Counted from the stretch's first letter, positions 23,676 through 36,585 are shown. The stretch is DNA of 64,000 nt from Mactromeris polynyma (GCA_032209605.1 JASFXZ010000099.1:302166-366165), one strand, 5' to 3'. Numbers and translations are program-made. The notes: a model not told the origin generated them from the letters alone.

Positions 23676-24462
23676 TTTCTGTAGTTATAGTGATGCATGG
23701 TACCACTGTAGTTATAGTGATGCATGGTACCACTGTAGTTATAGTGATGCATGGTACCACTGTAGTTATAGTGATGCATGGTACCACTGTAGTTATAGAG
23801 ATGCATGGTACCACTGTAGTTATAGTGATGCATGGTACCACTGTAGTTATAGTGATGCATGGTACCACTGTAGTTATAGTGATGCATGGTACCACTGTAG
23901 TTATAGAGATGCATGGTACCACTGTAGTTATAGTGATGCATGGTACCACTGTAGTTATAGTGATGCATGGTACCACTGTAGTTATAGTGATGCATGGTAC
24001 CACTGTAGTTATAGAGATGCATGGTACCACTGTAGTTATAGTGATGCATGGTACCACTGTAGTTATAGTGATGCATGGTACCACTGTAGTTATAGTGATG
24101 CATGGTACCACTGTAGTTATAGTGATGCATGGTACCACTGTAGTTATAGTGATGCATGGTACCACTGTAGTTATAGTGATGCATGGTACCACTGTAGTTA
24201 TAGTGATGCATGGTACCACTGTAGTTATAGAGATGCATGGTACCACTGTAGTTATAGTGATGCATGGTACCACTGTAGTTATAGAGATGCATGGTACCAC
24301 TGTAGTTATCATGATGCATGGTACCACTGTAGTTATAGTGATGCATGGTACCACTGTAGTTATAGTGATGCATGGTACCACTGTAGTTATAGTGATGCAT
24401 GGTACCACTGTAGTTATAGTGATGCATGGTACCACTGTAGTTATAGTGATGCATGGTACCAC
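23676..24462. repeat. 27-bp minisatellite, about 29 copies
   Basis: Unit TGTAGTTATAGTGATGCATG + GTACCAC with rare G/A/C changes in the TATAGTG part. 27 is divisible by three and the unit lacks stops in at least one + and two - frames, giving 264-298-residue artefact ORFs. Each copy has GGTACC and ATGCAT palindromes. Confidence 0.96.
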
Positions 24463-26418
24463 ATGATGAAAAGAATGTCTTAGGTTTGATAATACACTTA
24501 AAGTTTGCTTGCTTTTAAAGTGTCTTGATTACAAGTAATAACGTTTTGCTCTCAATAATTGTTAATAGCCCCTTATGCTATGCTACATACGACTCCATTC
24601 AAAGTTCATTTGTCCAATACTTATTGCAAATTGCTGAATCTCATAACATTTTAATTGGTTAATGGATATTTTAGGTTTGCATGATATTCTTGATTGGTTA
24701 TATGTCATGTGATCATTTTCTGTTAGTCTGTAAAAATATACTTTGATGATGACACGTAATGGCATGTGCATATTGATGATTGATTGAGCATACGTAATGG
24801 CATGTGTATGGAAGAGCTTGCTGTAATGATTTTTTGTAGATTTTTCTCTGACATCGAGTTCTTGATTGCACATTTTGAAATATTTCATGTCTTGTTAATA
24901 TTAGTTTGACTGCATTGTGTCTTGTTACATAAATGCATGCTGAAATGATAATAAGTTACATTATTACTATTTTCATGGTCTGTGTTTCTTAAAAGTTTTA
25001 TAAATAATAAAATGTGTCTTTTATATTATAATTTCTGTGTTGTTGTTGTTCAGAATAATATGACTACTTCCATTTATTAAGTGCAATTTGTTAATCATGA
25101 ATATAAATGTGTATGAAACATTTTTTTCTGCTCATTTAGTTAAAAGTTGAAAAACTTTTTATGCAGTTTACCTATCACTAGAAATGTAATTTGTTTGTTT
25201 CATTTATAATTCATGTTATTTAAGTGTTGTGTGTATATGTGTTGTAATGGCAATGGATTGTCTTTAAGTGTTTGTTTGACCCCAACATTTTAAAAAACAG
25301 AAGGAAAATATACTGTTTTGGTCACAATGAGATTTAGACTTGAAACGAGCCATGGAGACAATCCATTGTGTGTATGTATTGCAGTGAGTACCAACCTACA
25401 GTGTATTGATGCCTCAAATAGTCACCTGGCTGCCCTGGATAGAATTGCCTTTGGTAATTTGTTTCCAACAAATTGTATCTGTCAATGCTTTACATCATTC
25501 AATGTTGCTTTCATAATACACAATAAATTGTAGTTCATAAATTGTTTCATATGAACACATTGCTGTAGTTACATTAAGCTTCAATGGACTAAGATAGTCT
25601 CAGTGTTGTGTAACTTCCATTTTAACAGTCATACCCATTTTCTTTTGCTTCATTTTCTTTGCTGTTGCTGCCCTTTGAGTAATCAAAGCTATATGGTATT
25701 TGTTTATGGCAAGATTTATTAGGATCAGATCTAAATGTTTATGAAGGTGTTAGGGATAATTGTAAGGTGACATTGTATGGGCTGCGTGGTCTTAAGGTTG
25801 AAACAAAGCTTTCACCACTAAACATCTGTGAAATGTAACACAAAGAGTAAGCAATAGGAGCCTGATAAAACCCTCAAGTTACCATCTTTGATAAAAACAA
25901 CTGTCTATTTTAAAGTTCTATTAAATGTCCAGTACATGAAGATTATGAAAAGAAGTAACTGTTAAACAGAATATTACATTACTGCCTTAGAGATAAGAAA
26001 TTTGTACTCATGTCTGGTTGTTGTTTGCTAAACTATGAGTTATATATGATGAGTGCATGCCATATGTCAAGATCATGCTTATGCATGATTTAATGGAATA
26101 GATTATGCTAGCCAACAAGGTTAATGTGCTGTACATAAAGTATTATTTATTACTCGAATCTATTTAAGATCTTTGAAATTATTTTCTGTATGCAAAACTA
26201 AGATACAAAGATTTTTCCTTGTAAGGTTTATATTTGTGTATTTGTGAAATGTAGCCATGACTTACAACTTGTCATGTGTCAGTATGGGATGCTTGCAGTG
26301 TATACTCTAATGTTTTTCCCACGCTGTTTTGGTTTGGGTATAAGGTAATTTACAATTTTTAGTGTTTATGATTTATAAGTTGAACTGTTAAAATACTAAT
26401 TTCTTTTTCCATCTTCAG
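24463..26418. other. Intron sequence around exon 8
   Basis: AT-rich, without recognisable features other than the 69-bp exon at 25385-25453. Confidence 0.55.
25385..25453 (+). CDS. MAPK8IP3/SPAG9: JIP3/4 exon 8: 69-bp symmetric cassette exon
   Basis: Acceptor GTGTGTATGTATTGCAG and donor GTAATT, phase 1 at both ends. It encodes STNLQCIDASNSHLAALDRI flanked by V and AF. It has no vertebrate counterpart that I recognise and sits in the variable linker. Good splice sites, a length divisible by three and phases matching both neighbours support it. It is probably alternatively spliced. Confidence 0.65.
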
Positions 26419-26650
26419 GTGACACCCTACAGCCAACAATTTTCAAAGCCAAAGGTTCACCTGTTGATTCTGGTACAGCGACACCTGAGGTGTCCAGTGG
26501 TATAGTCAGCCGTCGTATGTTACATGAACCTTCCGAGATGGTGAAAGATGGAATCAATGCTCTTGCTTCAGGAAGTGATCTTCAGAATGAAGAGGTAGAA
26601 AAGATGAGCAGTGTTCTACCAACAATGTGGTTTGGGGCACAAAGTGGCAG
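26419..26650 (+). CDS. MAPK8IP3/SPAG9: JIP3/4 exon 9: linker into the propeller, PTMWFGAQ
   Basis: Acceptor TTTTTCCATCTTCAG; enters in phase 1 and leaves in phase 2 before GTCTGT. After a variable start (GDTLQPTIFKAKGSPVDSG) the translation reads SRRMLHEPSEMVKDGINAL and ends EEVEKMSSVLPTMWFGAQSG. The last part matches vertebrate JIP4 'EEAQKMSSLLPTMWLGAQNG' closely and marks re-entry into the conserved C-terminal domain. Confidence 0.94.
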
Positions 26651-26932
26651 GTCTGTGTCAATTTGAATCACAGTTTCTTGAACAATTATGAGGTTTCATT
26701 CAGACTGTTAAGTTGTTTTATGTTGATGTTTAACAAAGAAGTCCAGTTTGTTTAATTTCATTCATTTTATAGGACATAAATTCACAGAAATTATTTTGAT
26801 TTTGATTTAATTTATAATTATAGTCTTTTCCTTGCCTTTCTCGTTGTAAATACAATTCATAGAAATTTCAAGTAACAGATAATCAGGATGTTGATTTATC
26901 TCTTGTAAACATCTCTGTTTTCATTGTTTCAG

Positions 26933-27013
26933 TTTGTATGTTCATTCGTCCGTGTCTCAGTGGAAAAGATGTCTACATTCTGTTAAACTCAGAGATTCTA
27001 TACTCAACATTGA
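26933..27013 (+). CDS. MAPK8IP3/SPAG9: JIP3/4 exon 10: LYVHSSV / WKRCLHS blade
   Basis: Acceptor TTTTCATTGTTTCAG and consensus donor GTAAGT, phase 2 at both ends (81 bp). It encodes [20 protein letters not shown] then RDSILNI, matching vertebrate CLYVHSSVAQWRKCLHSIKL. It is followed by a 6.4-kb intron holding a large tandem array. Confidence 0.96.
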
Positions 27014-28589
27014 GTAAGTATTCATACAATTACATGTGCTGGAATATTTGTGATACAGGGAATCTCTGCCCATCTTTGTAGGAGTGCAAACTCTTTTTGA
27101 AAGCAAGCTGTGGAATTCGGTGTGATAGACCTTATTTTTCATTGCAAATGGGTTTTGCTTTGTAAGAAGTCTGTTTGGTGTTAAGTAGCAAAGGGATTTT
27201 ACTCATGTTGTACTTATAAGTATTTCCTGCTTGAATTGTCTTCCTTTATTTGGCTGTATCTCTGAATCCAAATTATGCCTTTTGTCTGTCTAGAATTGTC
27301 ACTCGCGTATTTCGTTTTATTTGTTGTAAGGAAACTGGAATTATCAGTTTAGAAATCTGCTTGAGTTGCAATCAGTCTGAAATATAAGCTTTTCATTTTG
27401 TGACTTTGCTACAAAAAAACAGTTCTATCATCTGTGTATTGTGGCATTACAGGTATCATAGACTGATGTCAGCACCATAATTCCTCTTTATGTTGCACTG
27501 CTTTAAAGTCTACTGACTTGAATTCTGATATTCTGATATCAACATTACAAAAATCAGGGGTTTGGCAGGGACTGAAAAGTTATTTTTATTACAAGCATTG
27601 CAAGTCTGAACTGTGCTAATGATCCCCTTGATAGTTGTCCCATGTTGATAGTGGACAGTCTAAATTTCATCAATTATAAAATCCTCTTTAAAAGGACCAA
27701 GAATATTAGCCTCTCCAGCCTCCCCTAGTGGTCAGCATTAGAGTTCATGTTTCGTGTATTGTTGTATTCAGTGTATAAGATACAGCAGTCAAGCAAAACA
27801 AACTGCTTTATGCTTCTTATAGTTTACACTAATATTTTATTTTAACTGCAACTTCCTATCTTTAAATGTCATGTTATCCATTGCTGCTTTAACTAAGTTT
27901 ACCGCATTTACTTATAACATTTATTATGTCTTCCCCATATAATGGGAGGAGACATATTGTTTTTGCTCGGGTTGTCTGTCTGTCCGTCTGTGACACATTG
28001 TGTCCACTCTAAGACTATTAATCCGCTTCAAGGATTTTGAAATGAATAGCCACAAATGTATACAACATTGAGATGATGTGCAGAACTCACATTTCTGCTG
28101 GCTCAGTTGAGGTTCATGGTCAGACTTAGAGGTCAAAGGTCAAATGACTATATTTCGTGTCTGCTCTATATTTCTTGAATCCCTTGAAGGAATTTGAAAT
28201 TACTTAGCACAAATGTTCAGTATATTGAGATGATGTGCACATGTTTCAACCAGCTTGTTTTATGGTCAAGGTCACACTTACAGATCAAATATCATATGAC
28301 TATATTTCTTGTTTGCTCCATATCTTTTGAAATTTGACTTCATTTTCATACCCATTTTATTGGAACATCGTGTATCAGTATTATAATTACTGACAAACTG
28401 CTTGTATCCAACATATGTTCTTGAAAAACAATCATCTGATTTTTTATCAGTATTTATGATTTCTTTGACTAATACATAAACTTAATGTAACGTTTGTTTC
28501 ATTTGTATTCTGGGAACATTATTCCAAACAGTGCATTAATGAGAAAAGTGAAATTAAATCTCAATTTGTCTTATGCTTCCCAAATGATC
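27014..28589. other. Start of the 6.4-kb intron after exon 10
   Basis: AT-rich intron. It includes the dispersed repeat at 27929-28325; the rest shows no feature. Confidence 0.6.
27929..28325 (+). repeat. Interspersed repeat, family B
   Basis: Starts TGTCTTCCCCATATAATGGG and has a TCTGTCTGTCCGTCTG run. Two related segments of about 150-160 bp follow (CAAGGATTTTGAAAT / AAGGAATTTGAAATTA, AGAGGTCAAAGGTCAAATGA / ACAGATCAAATATCATATGA). It is of the dispersed type common in mollusc introns and has no coding capacity. Confidence 0.55.
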
Positions 28590-31030
28590 AACTTTCTGCT
28601 TTTCTAACTATGATATATTGTCTGCTCTTGTTGTATCTATGATCTATTTTCTGCTCTTCTAACTATTATATACTTTCTGCTCTTGTTGTATCTATGATGT
28701 ACTTTCTGCTCTTCTAACTATGATCTACTTTCTGCTCTTGTTGTATCTATGATCTACTTTCTGCTCTTCTAACTATGATATATTGTCTGCTCTTGTTGTA
28801 TCTATGATGTACTTTCTGCTCTTCTAACTATTATATACTTTCTGCTCTTGTTGTATCTATGATGTACTTTCTGCTCTTCTAACTATGATATACTTTCTGC
28901 TCTTGTTGTATCTATGATCTACTTTCTGCTCTTCTAACTATGATCTACTTTCTGCTCTTGTTGTATCTATGATCTACTTTCTGCTCTTGTATCTATGATC
29001 TACTTTCTGCTCTTCTAACTATGATATACTTTCTGATCTTGTTGTATCTATGATGTACTTTCTGCTCTTTTTACTATGATGTACTTTCTGCTCTTGTTGT
29101 ATCTATGATGTACTTTCTGCTCTTTTTACTATGATGTACTTTCTGCTCTTGTTGTAACTATGATCTACTTTCTGCTCTTCTAACTATGATCTACTTTCTG
29201 CTCTTGTTGTATCTATGATCTACTTTCTGCTCTTCTAACTATGATCTACTTTCTGCTCTTGTTGTATCTATGATCTACTTTCTGCTCTTGTTGTATCTAT
29301 GATATACTTTCTGCTCTTGTTGTATCTATGATCTACTTTCTGCTCTTGTTGTATCTATGATGTACTTTCTGCTCTTGTTGTATCTATGATCTACTTTCTG
29401 CTCTTGTTGTATCTATGATCTACTTTCTGCTCTTCTAACTATGATATACTTTCTGCTCTATTTGTATCTATGATCTACTTTCTGCTCTTGTTGTATCTAT
29501 GATGTTCTTTCAGCTCTTGTTGTATCTATGATGTTCTTTGTGCTCTTGTTGTATCTATGATCTACTTTCTGCTCTTGTATCTAAGATCTACTTTCTGCTT
29601 TTGTTGTAACTATGATATACTTTCTGCTCTATTTGTATCTATGATCTACTTTCTGCTCTTGTTGTATCTATGATCTACTTTCTGCTCTTGTTGTAACTAT
29701 GATCTACTTTCTGCTCTTGTTGTATCTATGATGTACTTTCTGCTCTTGTTGTATCTATGATGTACTTTCTGCTCTTGTTGTATCTATGATCTACTTTCTG
29801 CTCTCGTTGTATCTATGATATACTTTCTGCTCTTGTTGTATCTATGATCTACTTTCTGCTCTTCTAACTATGATCTACTTTCTGCTCTTGTTGTATCTAT
29901 GATCTACTTTCTGCTCTTGTTGTATCTATGATGTACTTTCTGCTCTTGTTGTATCTATGATCTACTTTCTGCTCTTGTTGTATCTATGATCTACTTTCTG
30001 CTCTTGTTTTATCTATGATCTACTTTCTGCTCTTGTTGTATCTATGATCTACTTTCTGCTCTTGTTGTATCTATGATCTACTTTCTGCTCTTGTTTTATC
30101 TATGATCTATTTTCTGCTCTTGTTGTATCTATGATCTACTTTCTGCTCTTGTTGTATCTATGATCTACTTTCTGCTCTTGTTTTATCTATGATCTACTTT
30201 CTGCTCTTGTTGTAACTATGATCTACTTTCTGCTCTTGTTGTATCTATGATCTACTTTCTGCTCTTGTTGTATCTATGATCTACTTTCTGCTCTTGTTGT
30301 ATCTATGATCTACTTTCTGCTCTTGTTGTATCTATGATGTACTTTCTGCTCTTGTTGTATCTATGATCTACTTTCTGCTCTTGTTGTATCTATGATCTAC
30401 TTTCTGCTCTTGTTGTATCTATGATCTACTTTCTGCACTTGTATCTATGATCTACTTTCTGCTCTTCTAACTATGGTCTACTTTCTTCTCTTGTTATATC
30501 TATGATGTACTTTCTGCTCTTGTTATACCTATGATCTACCTACTGCTCTTGTTGTATCTATGATCTACTTTCTGCTCTTGTTGTATCTATGATCTACTTT
30601 CTGCTCTTGTTGTAACTATGATCTACTTTCTGCTCTTGTTGTAACTATGATCTACTTTCTGCTCTTGTTGTAACTATGATCTACTTTCTGCTCTTGTTGT
30701 ATCTATGATCTACTTTCTGCTCTTGTTGTATCTATGATCTACTTTCTGCTCTTGTTGTATCTATGATCTACTTTCTGCTCTTGTTATACCTATGATCTAC
30801 TTTCTGCTCTTGTTGTATCTATGATCTACTTTCTGCTCTTGTTATACCTATGATCTACTTACTGCTCTTGTTGTATCTATGATCTACTTTCTGCTCTTGT
30901 TATACCTATGATCTACTTTCTGCTCTTGTTGTATCTATGATATACTTTCTGCTCTTGTTGTATCTATGATCTACTTTCTGCTCTTGTTGTTACTATGATC
31001 TACTTTCTGCTCTTGTTGTAACTATGATCT
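28590..31030. repeat. 26/29-bp pyrimidine-rich minisatellite, about 85 copies
   Basis: Two unit types alternate. A 29-bp type reads TACTTTCTGCTCTTGTTGTA + TCTATGATC, and a 26-bp type has CTTCTAACTATGATC. The 26-bp type is concentrated in the first third, while the 29-bp type dominates later. The + strand is strongly T/C-rich. Confidence 0.95.
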
Positions 31031-32984
31031 TAATAAAACAGAAAGCTTATATTGATAGCCTATTGTTAACACACTTGGTTGCTCTGAATTTCTCCAGTAT
31101 GTTGCAAAATAATGATCAAATTATAATATTGATTATGTGCCTATCCTAAACCAATTATTACATTATTGTACCATTCATTTCATCAAATTTTATTAGGAAA
31201 GTTTCAAATAAAATCATTGAGAATCTGACATAATTGCAGTTTCCAAGACTTTCCAAGACTTTACAAGACATGCTATCATTGTATATATGACTTTGTAAAA
31301 CAATATAAATATCCTTGCAGCATTATGAGAAAGGTGCTCTCAAAGATGTTAATAGTAGATTTTGCCAGTATGGTAATTCTAGATAACACACTGGTCACTG
31401 AGACATATTGAGAACTAAACTGATGCTGTTTAGTTCAATGTTTGTGTACACTATTTTTGCCCTTAATTTTTGTTCCATTCTTGTTTATGTTTTATTTAAA
31501 AACTTTTGCCTGTTATCATATTTAATGTGTTTTGGTATTTTAGCATGAGGTAGGAATTTATTATGAACATGAAATAAGCCAGATCCCTTGTACTCAACTC
31601 TACCTCACCTGGGTTTAAATTCATAAATTACATTTACTTACAACTGTCAGGGATCTCAAAAGTGACCTGTTTTAAGAAGTAAGATTTCTATCCATAGATG
31701 ACATATTACATGGTATAGTTCATTATGGATACTGGTGCATGCTCTAGACCCATGCATACTGTAAACATCATCAGCATTGTATGGTTTTATGTCCAATGAA
31801 ATGTCAGTCTAAGGTTTCTTACAAAGGTACATAGTCTTTGTCGCCATTGTGTGACATTGAGATAGACTTAAGACTGTTAGATGTCTTCATTAGAAACTTT
31901 AATGTAGTCAGGATTCATTTCGCTCCCTGTTAAAGTTTTGAAAAAGACGAAGTGCTATTGTATTGCTTGATCATCTCCTGTGTTCACAAAAAAGTTAAAT
32001 ATTTTGTGTTAAGCTCAGTTTCTGAGAAAGTGTAAAGTCCCAATGATAATGTAACCAGCAGCCAAGTGTCTACATCTGCTTAAATTGCTCTTGTTATATG
32101 TAAAAGTCTTCTTTCTGGCAGACAACCATTCCTTTTGTTTGCTCTCTTGTTAAAGACTTCAATGGTAACAGGTCCTGGTGAAAATGACCTGTACCTGTTT
32201 GTGTAAAACATGATGTTATCCTGGTAACCCTATTGATATATTTGTAGATCAGTTAGAACATATCCAAATGTCTTCCTTTCTCTTGACAAGATATATTTGA
32301 AATAGTACTTTAATTCATCAGACTTAGCTAAATATCAGTAGTTTTCATTCCCCTAATAAACTGCATAAACTGAGTTTCTTAAACTTGCTTTAAGGTTTTG
32401 AAAAGAGGCTGCCGCATGCTATATACTGACAGGTTTTATTGTGTTTTGTGTAATTTGTTTTGGTAAAGAAAATGCTTGAAAGCAGGAAAACGATTATAAA
32501 TCTATTTTCTGAAAGATTGAGTCCTGGATTTGACAATGATGTTTGTGCATGTGTACATCCCATAGGCAATCTTGTCATTGTATAATTATCTTCTAAACTC
32601 ATTGTATCATCCAAAAACACATTGCAGGAATTAACCAGAACAAATTTGTTGCATTTAATTCATTTTGTGTTCTCAATAATTACAATGATACCATTAATCG
32701 GATTTTAATTACTCTTAATATTCAATTAAATCCCCAGAAGTGAATATTGAAGTGCATTTCAAATATGGTAATGTGCAACTGATTCTTGAATTGTGAAACA
32801 AACTGAAGGGTAGCTTACTGATAGTTCAATGTTTGATAACTTCCAATCACACTCTCTTGCTACTTTCTTATTTACACTGTCATTACACATATTACACATG
32901 TCAGTTAATTGAGAAATTAACTGAGAAACACTAGTTTGTTACTTCTGTTAATAATGATTTTAATAATTCTGTGCTTCCTTGCAT
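31031..32984. other. Intron sequence
   Basis: AT-rich intron without recognised features. A minor triplication of TTTCCAAGAC lies near 31241. Confidence 0.6.
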
Positions 32985-33395
32985 GATACTAGTAGTCCAT
33001 AATGCAGCTTTGATTTAGAGTTGTTACTTGCTTATATATGGTAGAACAAGCTAACTCTGATGTGATACTGAGTAGTCCATAATGCAGCTTAGATTTAGAG
33101 TTGTTACTTGCTTATATATGGTAGAACAAGCTAACTCTGATGTGATACTGAGTAGTCCATAATGCAGCCTAGATTTAGAGTTGTTACTTGCTTATATATG
33201 GTAGAACAAGCTAACTCTGATGTGATACTGAGTAGTCCATAATGCAGCTTAGATTTAGAGTTGTTACTTGCTTATATATGGTAGAACAAGCTAACTCTGA
33301 TGTGATACTGAGTAGTCCATAATGCAGCTTAGATTTAGAGTTGTTACTTGCTTATATATGGTAGAACAAGCTAACTCTGATGTGATACTGAGTAG
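32985..33395. repeat. 80-bp tandem repeat, about 5 copies
   Basis: Copies start TGTGATACTGAGTAGTCCAT at 33061, 33141, 33221 and 33301, preceded by a partial copy (from about 32985) and followed by a partial one. The array ends about 50 bp before exon 11. Confidence 0.95.
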
Positions 33396-33447
33396 TCAGA
33401 TCAGATAAATGACTGCAGTATGTAGCTTATGTTTCATCTATTTCCAG

Positions 33448-33515
33448 ACATGTGAAAGGACGAGTTTTGGTGGCCCTGGCTGATGGGACGGTTGCAATAT
33501 TCCATAGAGATACAG
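33448..33515 (+). CDS. MAPK8IP3/SPAG9: JIP3/4 exon 11: HVKGRVLVALADGT
   Basis: Acceptor TCATCTATTTCCAG; enters in phase 2 and leaves in phase 1 before GTGGTT. It encodes HVKGRVLVALADGTVAIFHR, nearly identical to the vertebrate family sequence. The exon is only 68 bp and starts about 50 bp after an 80-bp tandem repeat, so the repeat may overlap branch-point or regulatory sequence. Confidence 0.96.
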
Positions 33516-34012
33516 GTGGTTCATTTTTGTACATGGCTATATGTTCACTTAGATGACTCAACTTACATAATTTATAATAATTCTTTCACAATTTCAAAAT
33601 GTATTTTAAATAGTTGATGTTTCTGTATGACTCTGGCTCTGTCATAAATTCACAATGTTTTGTTAAAAAAACACTCAATAGACTCATTTTAAACTCTCTA
33701 ACTTGAATTACTTCAAGATTATAGGACATTTTTTTTTTAAGTTTCAAACATATTTTTAATAAGATCATAAATGAATGAAATAAATTCAGATTTTCTAGTT
33801 TTCTAGTAACATTTCAAAGATGAGACAATTGTGCTAATTTTATGGAACTTTCATGCTTTTTCTTTACGAAAAATGCAAATGTAAAAACTTAAGTCTCAAA
33901 TTATTTTCTGAAAGTCAGCTATGATTGCTAGGGAAACCTGTAAGTTAGGGTTGTCTGTAATTTGGTTTTGTATCTGTTATGAAATTGTTAAATTTTGTTT
34001 TCATTGGAGCAG

Positions 34013-34164
34013 ACGGACAGTGGGATGTACAGAATTATCATCTACTAGATTTGGGAAAGCCCCATCATTCCATACGGTGCATGTCTGTGATTGCCAATAA
34101 ACATGTCTGGTGTGGATACCGTAACAAAATACATGTAGTAGATCCACAATGCATGACTATCACA
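34013..34164 (+). CDS. MAPK8IP3/SPAG9: JIP3/4 exon 12: [15 protein letters not shown] propeller segment
   Basis: Acceptor TTCATTGGAGCAG and donor GTAAGC; enters in phase 1 and leaves in phase 0. The translation [20 protein letters not shown], then [20 protein letters not shown] and [11 protein letters not shown], matches vertebrate JIP3/4. The frame stays open well past the donor, to 34677, but that part has no family similarity and runs into a transposable element at 34479. Confidence 0.96.
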
Positions 34165-34520
34165 GTAAGCGTGTTTCTTGCAATATTCAAATATTTCAAT
34201 ACAGTCGATTTTTTCTCATGGTTTTTGGAACACGGCCCGTCCGTTAAAAATTGGAATTTTTGTAGGGAAATGTGGGATTGGCCGACACTTAATTCAGACA
34301 TATCAAACACACAGTTTAGTCTGGTCACTGACCGACAACACGAGCATTGTGGTAACCCTGCACACTTATTGTTTGTGCAGAAATGTCTAAATATATTTGT
34401 TGCCTTAGTGCACCAAATCTTGAGTATCATACACAATTCTGATATTCAATATTTGATCAGCGACAGACAGATGATTGTACGGTGGCACAGAGGTGACATC
34501 CGCAACACTTTATTTATATT

Positions 34521-34700
34521 GTGGCCACAACTTATTAAGTTGAGGCCACAACTTACTAACTTGTGGCCACAACTTATTAACTTGTGGCCACAACTTACTA
34601 AGTTGAGGCCACAACTTATAAAGTTGAGACCACAACTTATTAACTTGTGGCCACAACTTATTAACTTGTGGCCATGACTTAATAACTTGTGGCCACGACT
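34521..34700. repeat. 21-bp minisatellite inside the left arm of the element
   Basis: About eight copies of TTGTGGCCACAACTTATTAA + C with TTGAGGCCAC variants; the first four or so are shared with the right arm in inverted orientation. Confidence 0.9.
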
Positions 34701-34755
34701 TAGTTTAGCCAATCAAAACGGCTGTTTCATCTTTGCCGCTTTTTGGTAACAACAC

Positions 34756-36468
34756 AGTCACCTACCTGAACCCGTTGTCCTCTAGTATTCTACACTACAG
34801 ATCAGCCATACACTGTATAGATAGACAGACGGAGGGTCCGGGCCGTCACCTACCTGAACCCGTTGTCCTCTAGTATTCTATACTGTATAGATAGACAGAC
34901 GGAGGGTCCGGGCCGTCACTTACCTGAACCCGTTGTCCTCTAGTATTCTATACTGTATATATAGACAGTCGGAGGGTCCGTGTCGTCACCTGCCTGAACC
35001 CGTTGTCCTCTAGTATTCTATACTGTATATACAGACAGACGGAGAGTCCGTGTCGTCACCTACCTGAACCCGTTGTCCTCTAGTATTCTATACTGTATAT
35101 ACAGACAGACGGAGAGTCCGTGTCGTCACCTGCCTGAACCCGTTGTCCTCTAGTATTCTATACTGTATATATAGACAGTCGGAGGGTCCGGGCCGTCACT
35201 TACCTGAACCCGTTGTCCTCTAGTATTCTATACTGTATATATAGACAGTCGGAGGGTCCGTGTCGTCACCTGCCTGAACCCGTTGTCCTCTAGTATTCTA
35301 TACTGTATATATAGACAGTCGGAGGGTCCGTGTCGTCACCTGCCTGAACCCGTTGTCCTCTAGTATTCTATACTGTATAGATAGACAGACGGAGGGTCCG
35401 TGTCGTCACCTGCCTGAATCCGTTGTCCTCTAGTATTCTATACTGTATATATAGACAGACGGAGGGTCCGGGCCGTCACTTACCTGAACCTGTTGTCCTC
35501 TAGTATTCTATACTGTATATATAGACAGACGGAGAGTCCGTGTCGTCACCTACCTGAACCTGTTGTCCTCTAGTATTCTATACTGTATATATAGACAGAC
35601 GGAGAGTCCGTGTCGTCACCTACCTGAACCTGTTGTCCTCTAGTATTCTATACTGTATATACAGACAGACGGAGAGTCCGTGTCGTCACCCACCTGAACC
35701 TGTTGTCCTCTAGTATTCTATACTGTATATATAGACAGACGGAGAGTCCGTGTCGTCACCTGCCTGAACCCGTTGTCCTCTAGTATTCTATACTGTATAT
35801 ATAGACAGTCGGAGGGTCCGGGCCGTCACTTACCTGAACCCGTTGTCCTCTAGTATTCTTTACTGTATATATAGACAGACGGAGGGTCCGTGTCGTCACC
35901 TACCTGAACCCGTTGTCCTCTAGTATTCTATACTGTATATATAGGCAGACGGAGGGTCCGGGCCGTCACCTACCTGAACCCGTTGTCCTCTAGTATTCTA
36001 TACTGTATATATAGACAGTCGGAGGGTCCGTGTCGTCACCTGCCTGAACCCGTTGTCCTCTAGTATTCTATACTGTATATACAGACAGTCGGAGGGTCCG
36101 TGTCGTCACCTGCCTGAACCCGTTGTCCTCTAGTATTCTATACTGTATATACAGACAGACAGAGAGTCTGTGTCGTCACCTACCTGAACCCGTTGTCCTC
36201 TAGTATTCTATACTGTATATACAGACAGACAGAGAGTCTGTGTCGTCACCTACCTGAACCCGTTGTCCTCTAGTATTCTACACTACAGATCAGCCATACA
36301 CTGTATAGATAGACAGACGGAGAGTCCGTGTCGTCACCTACCTGAACCCGTTGTCCTCTAGTATTCTATACTGTATATATAGAGAGACGGAGGGTCCGGG
36401 CCGTCACCTACATGAACCCGTTGTCCTCTAGTATTCTACACTACAGATCAGCCATACACTGTATAGAT
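34756..36468. repeat. 70-bp minisatellite, about 24 copies, within the element
   Basis: Unit TCACCTACCTGAACCCGTTG, TCCTCTAGTATTCTATACTG, TATATATAGACAGACGGAGG + GTCCGGGCCG. The first copy, the last copy and one near 36240 carry an extra CACTACAGATCAGCCATA before ACTGTATAG. This suggests the element originally held that longer unit once and amplified a shortened version. Confidence 0.95.
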
Positions 36469-36585
36469 AGTTGTGGCCACAAGTTAATAAGTTGTGGCCA
36501 CAAGTTAGTAAGTTGTGGCCTCAACTTAATAAGTTGTGGCCACAATATAAATAAAGTGTTGCGGATGTCACCTCTGTGCCACCGT

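Larger units (their letters stand above)
34479..36585. mobile_element. Young DNA-transposon-like element: identical 117-bp TIRs and 70-bp array
   Basis: The left arm 34479-34595 and right arm 36469-36585 are exact reverse complements over 117 bp, beginning ACGGTGGCACAGAGGTGACA. Flanks ATGATTGT and ATGATTGC are an 8-bp target duplication with one mismatch. The arms end in a 21-bp minisatellite (GTGGCCACAACTTATTAAC type), which on the left extends to about 34700. A 70-bp array fills the middle. No transposase is visible. It interrupts the intron after exon 12. Confidence 0.85.

Noticed and set aside
23566..24466. Two minus and one plus ORF of 264-298 codons
   Set aside because: All are readings of the 27-bp minisatellite; mutual overlap on both strands rules out selection for any one.
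33979..34677. 232-codon plus-strand ORF
   Set aside because: Only 34013-34164 (exon 12) is real. The rest is intron read-through that enters a transposable element.
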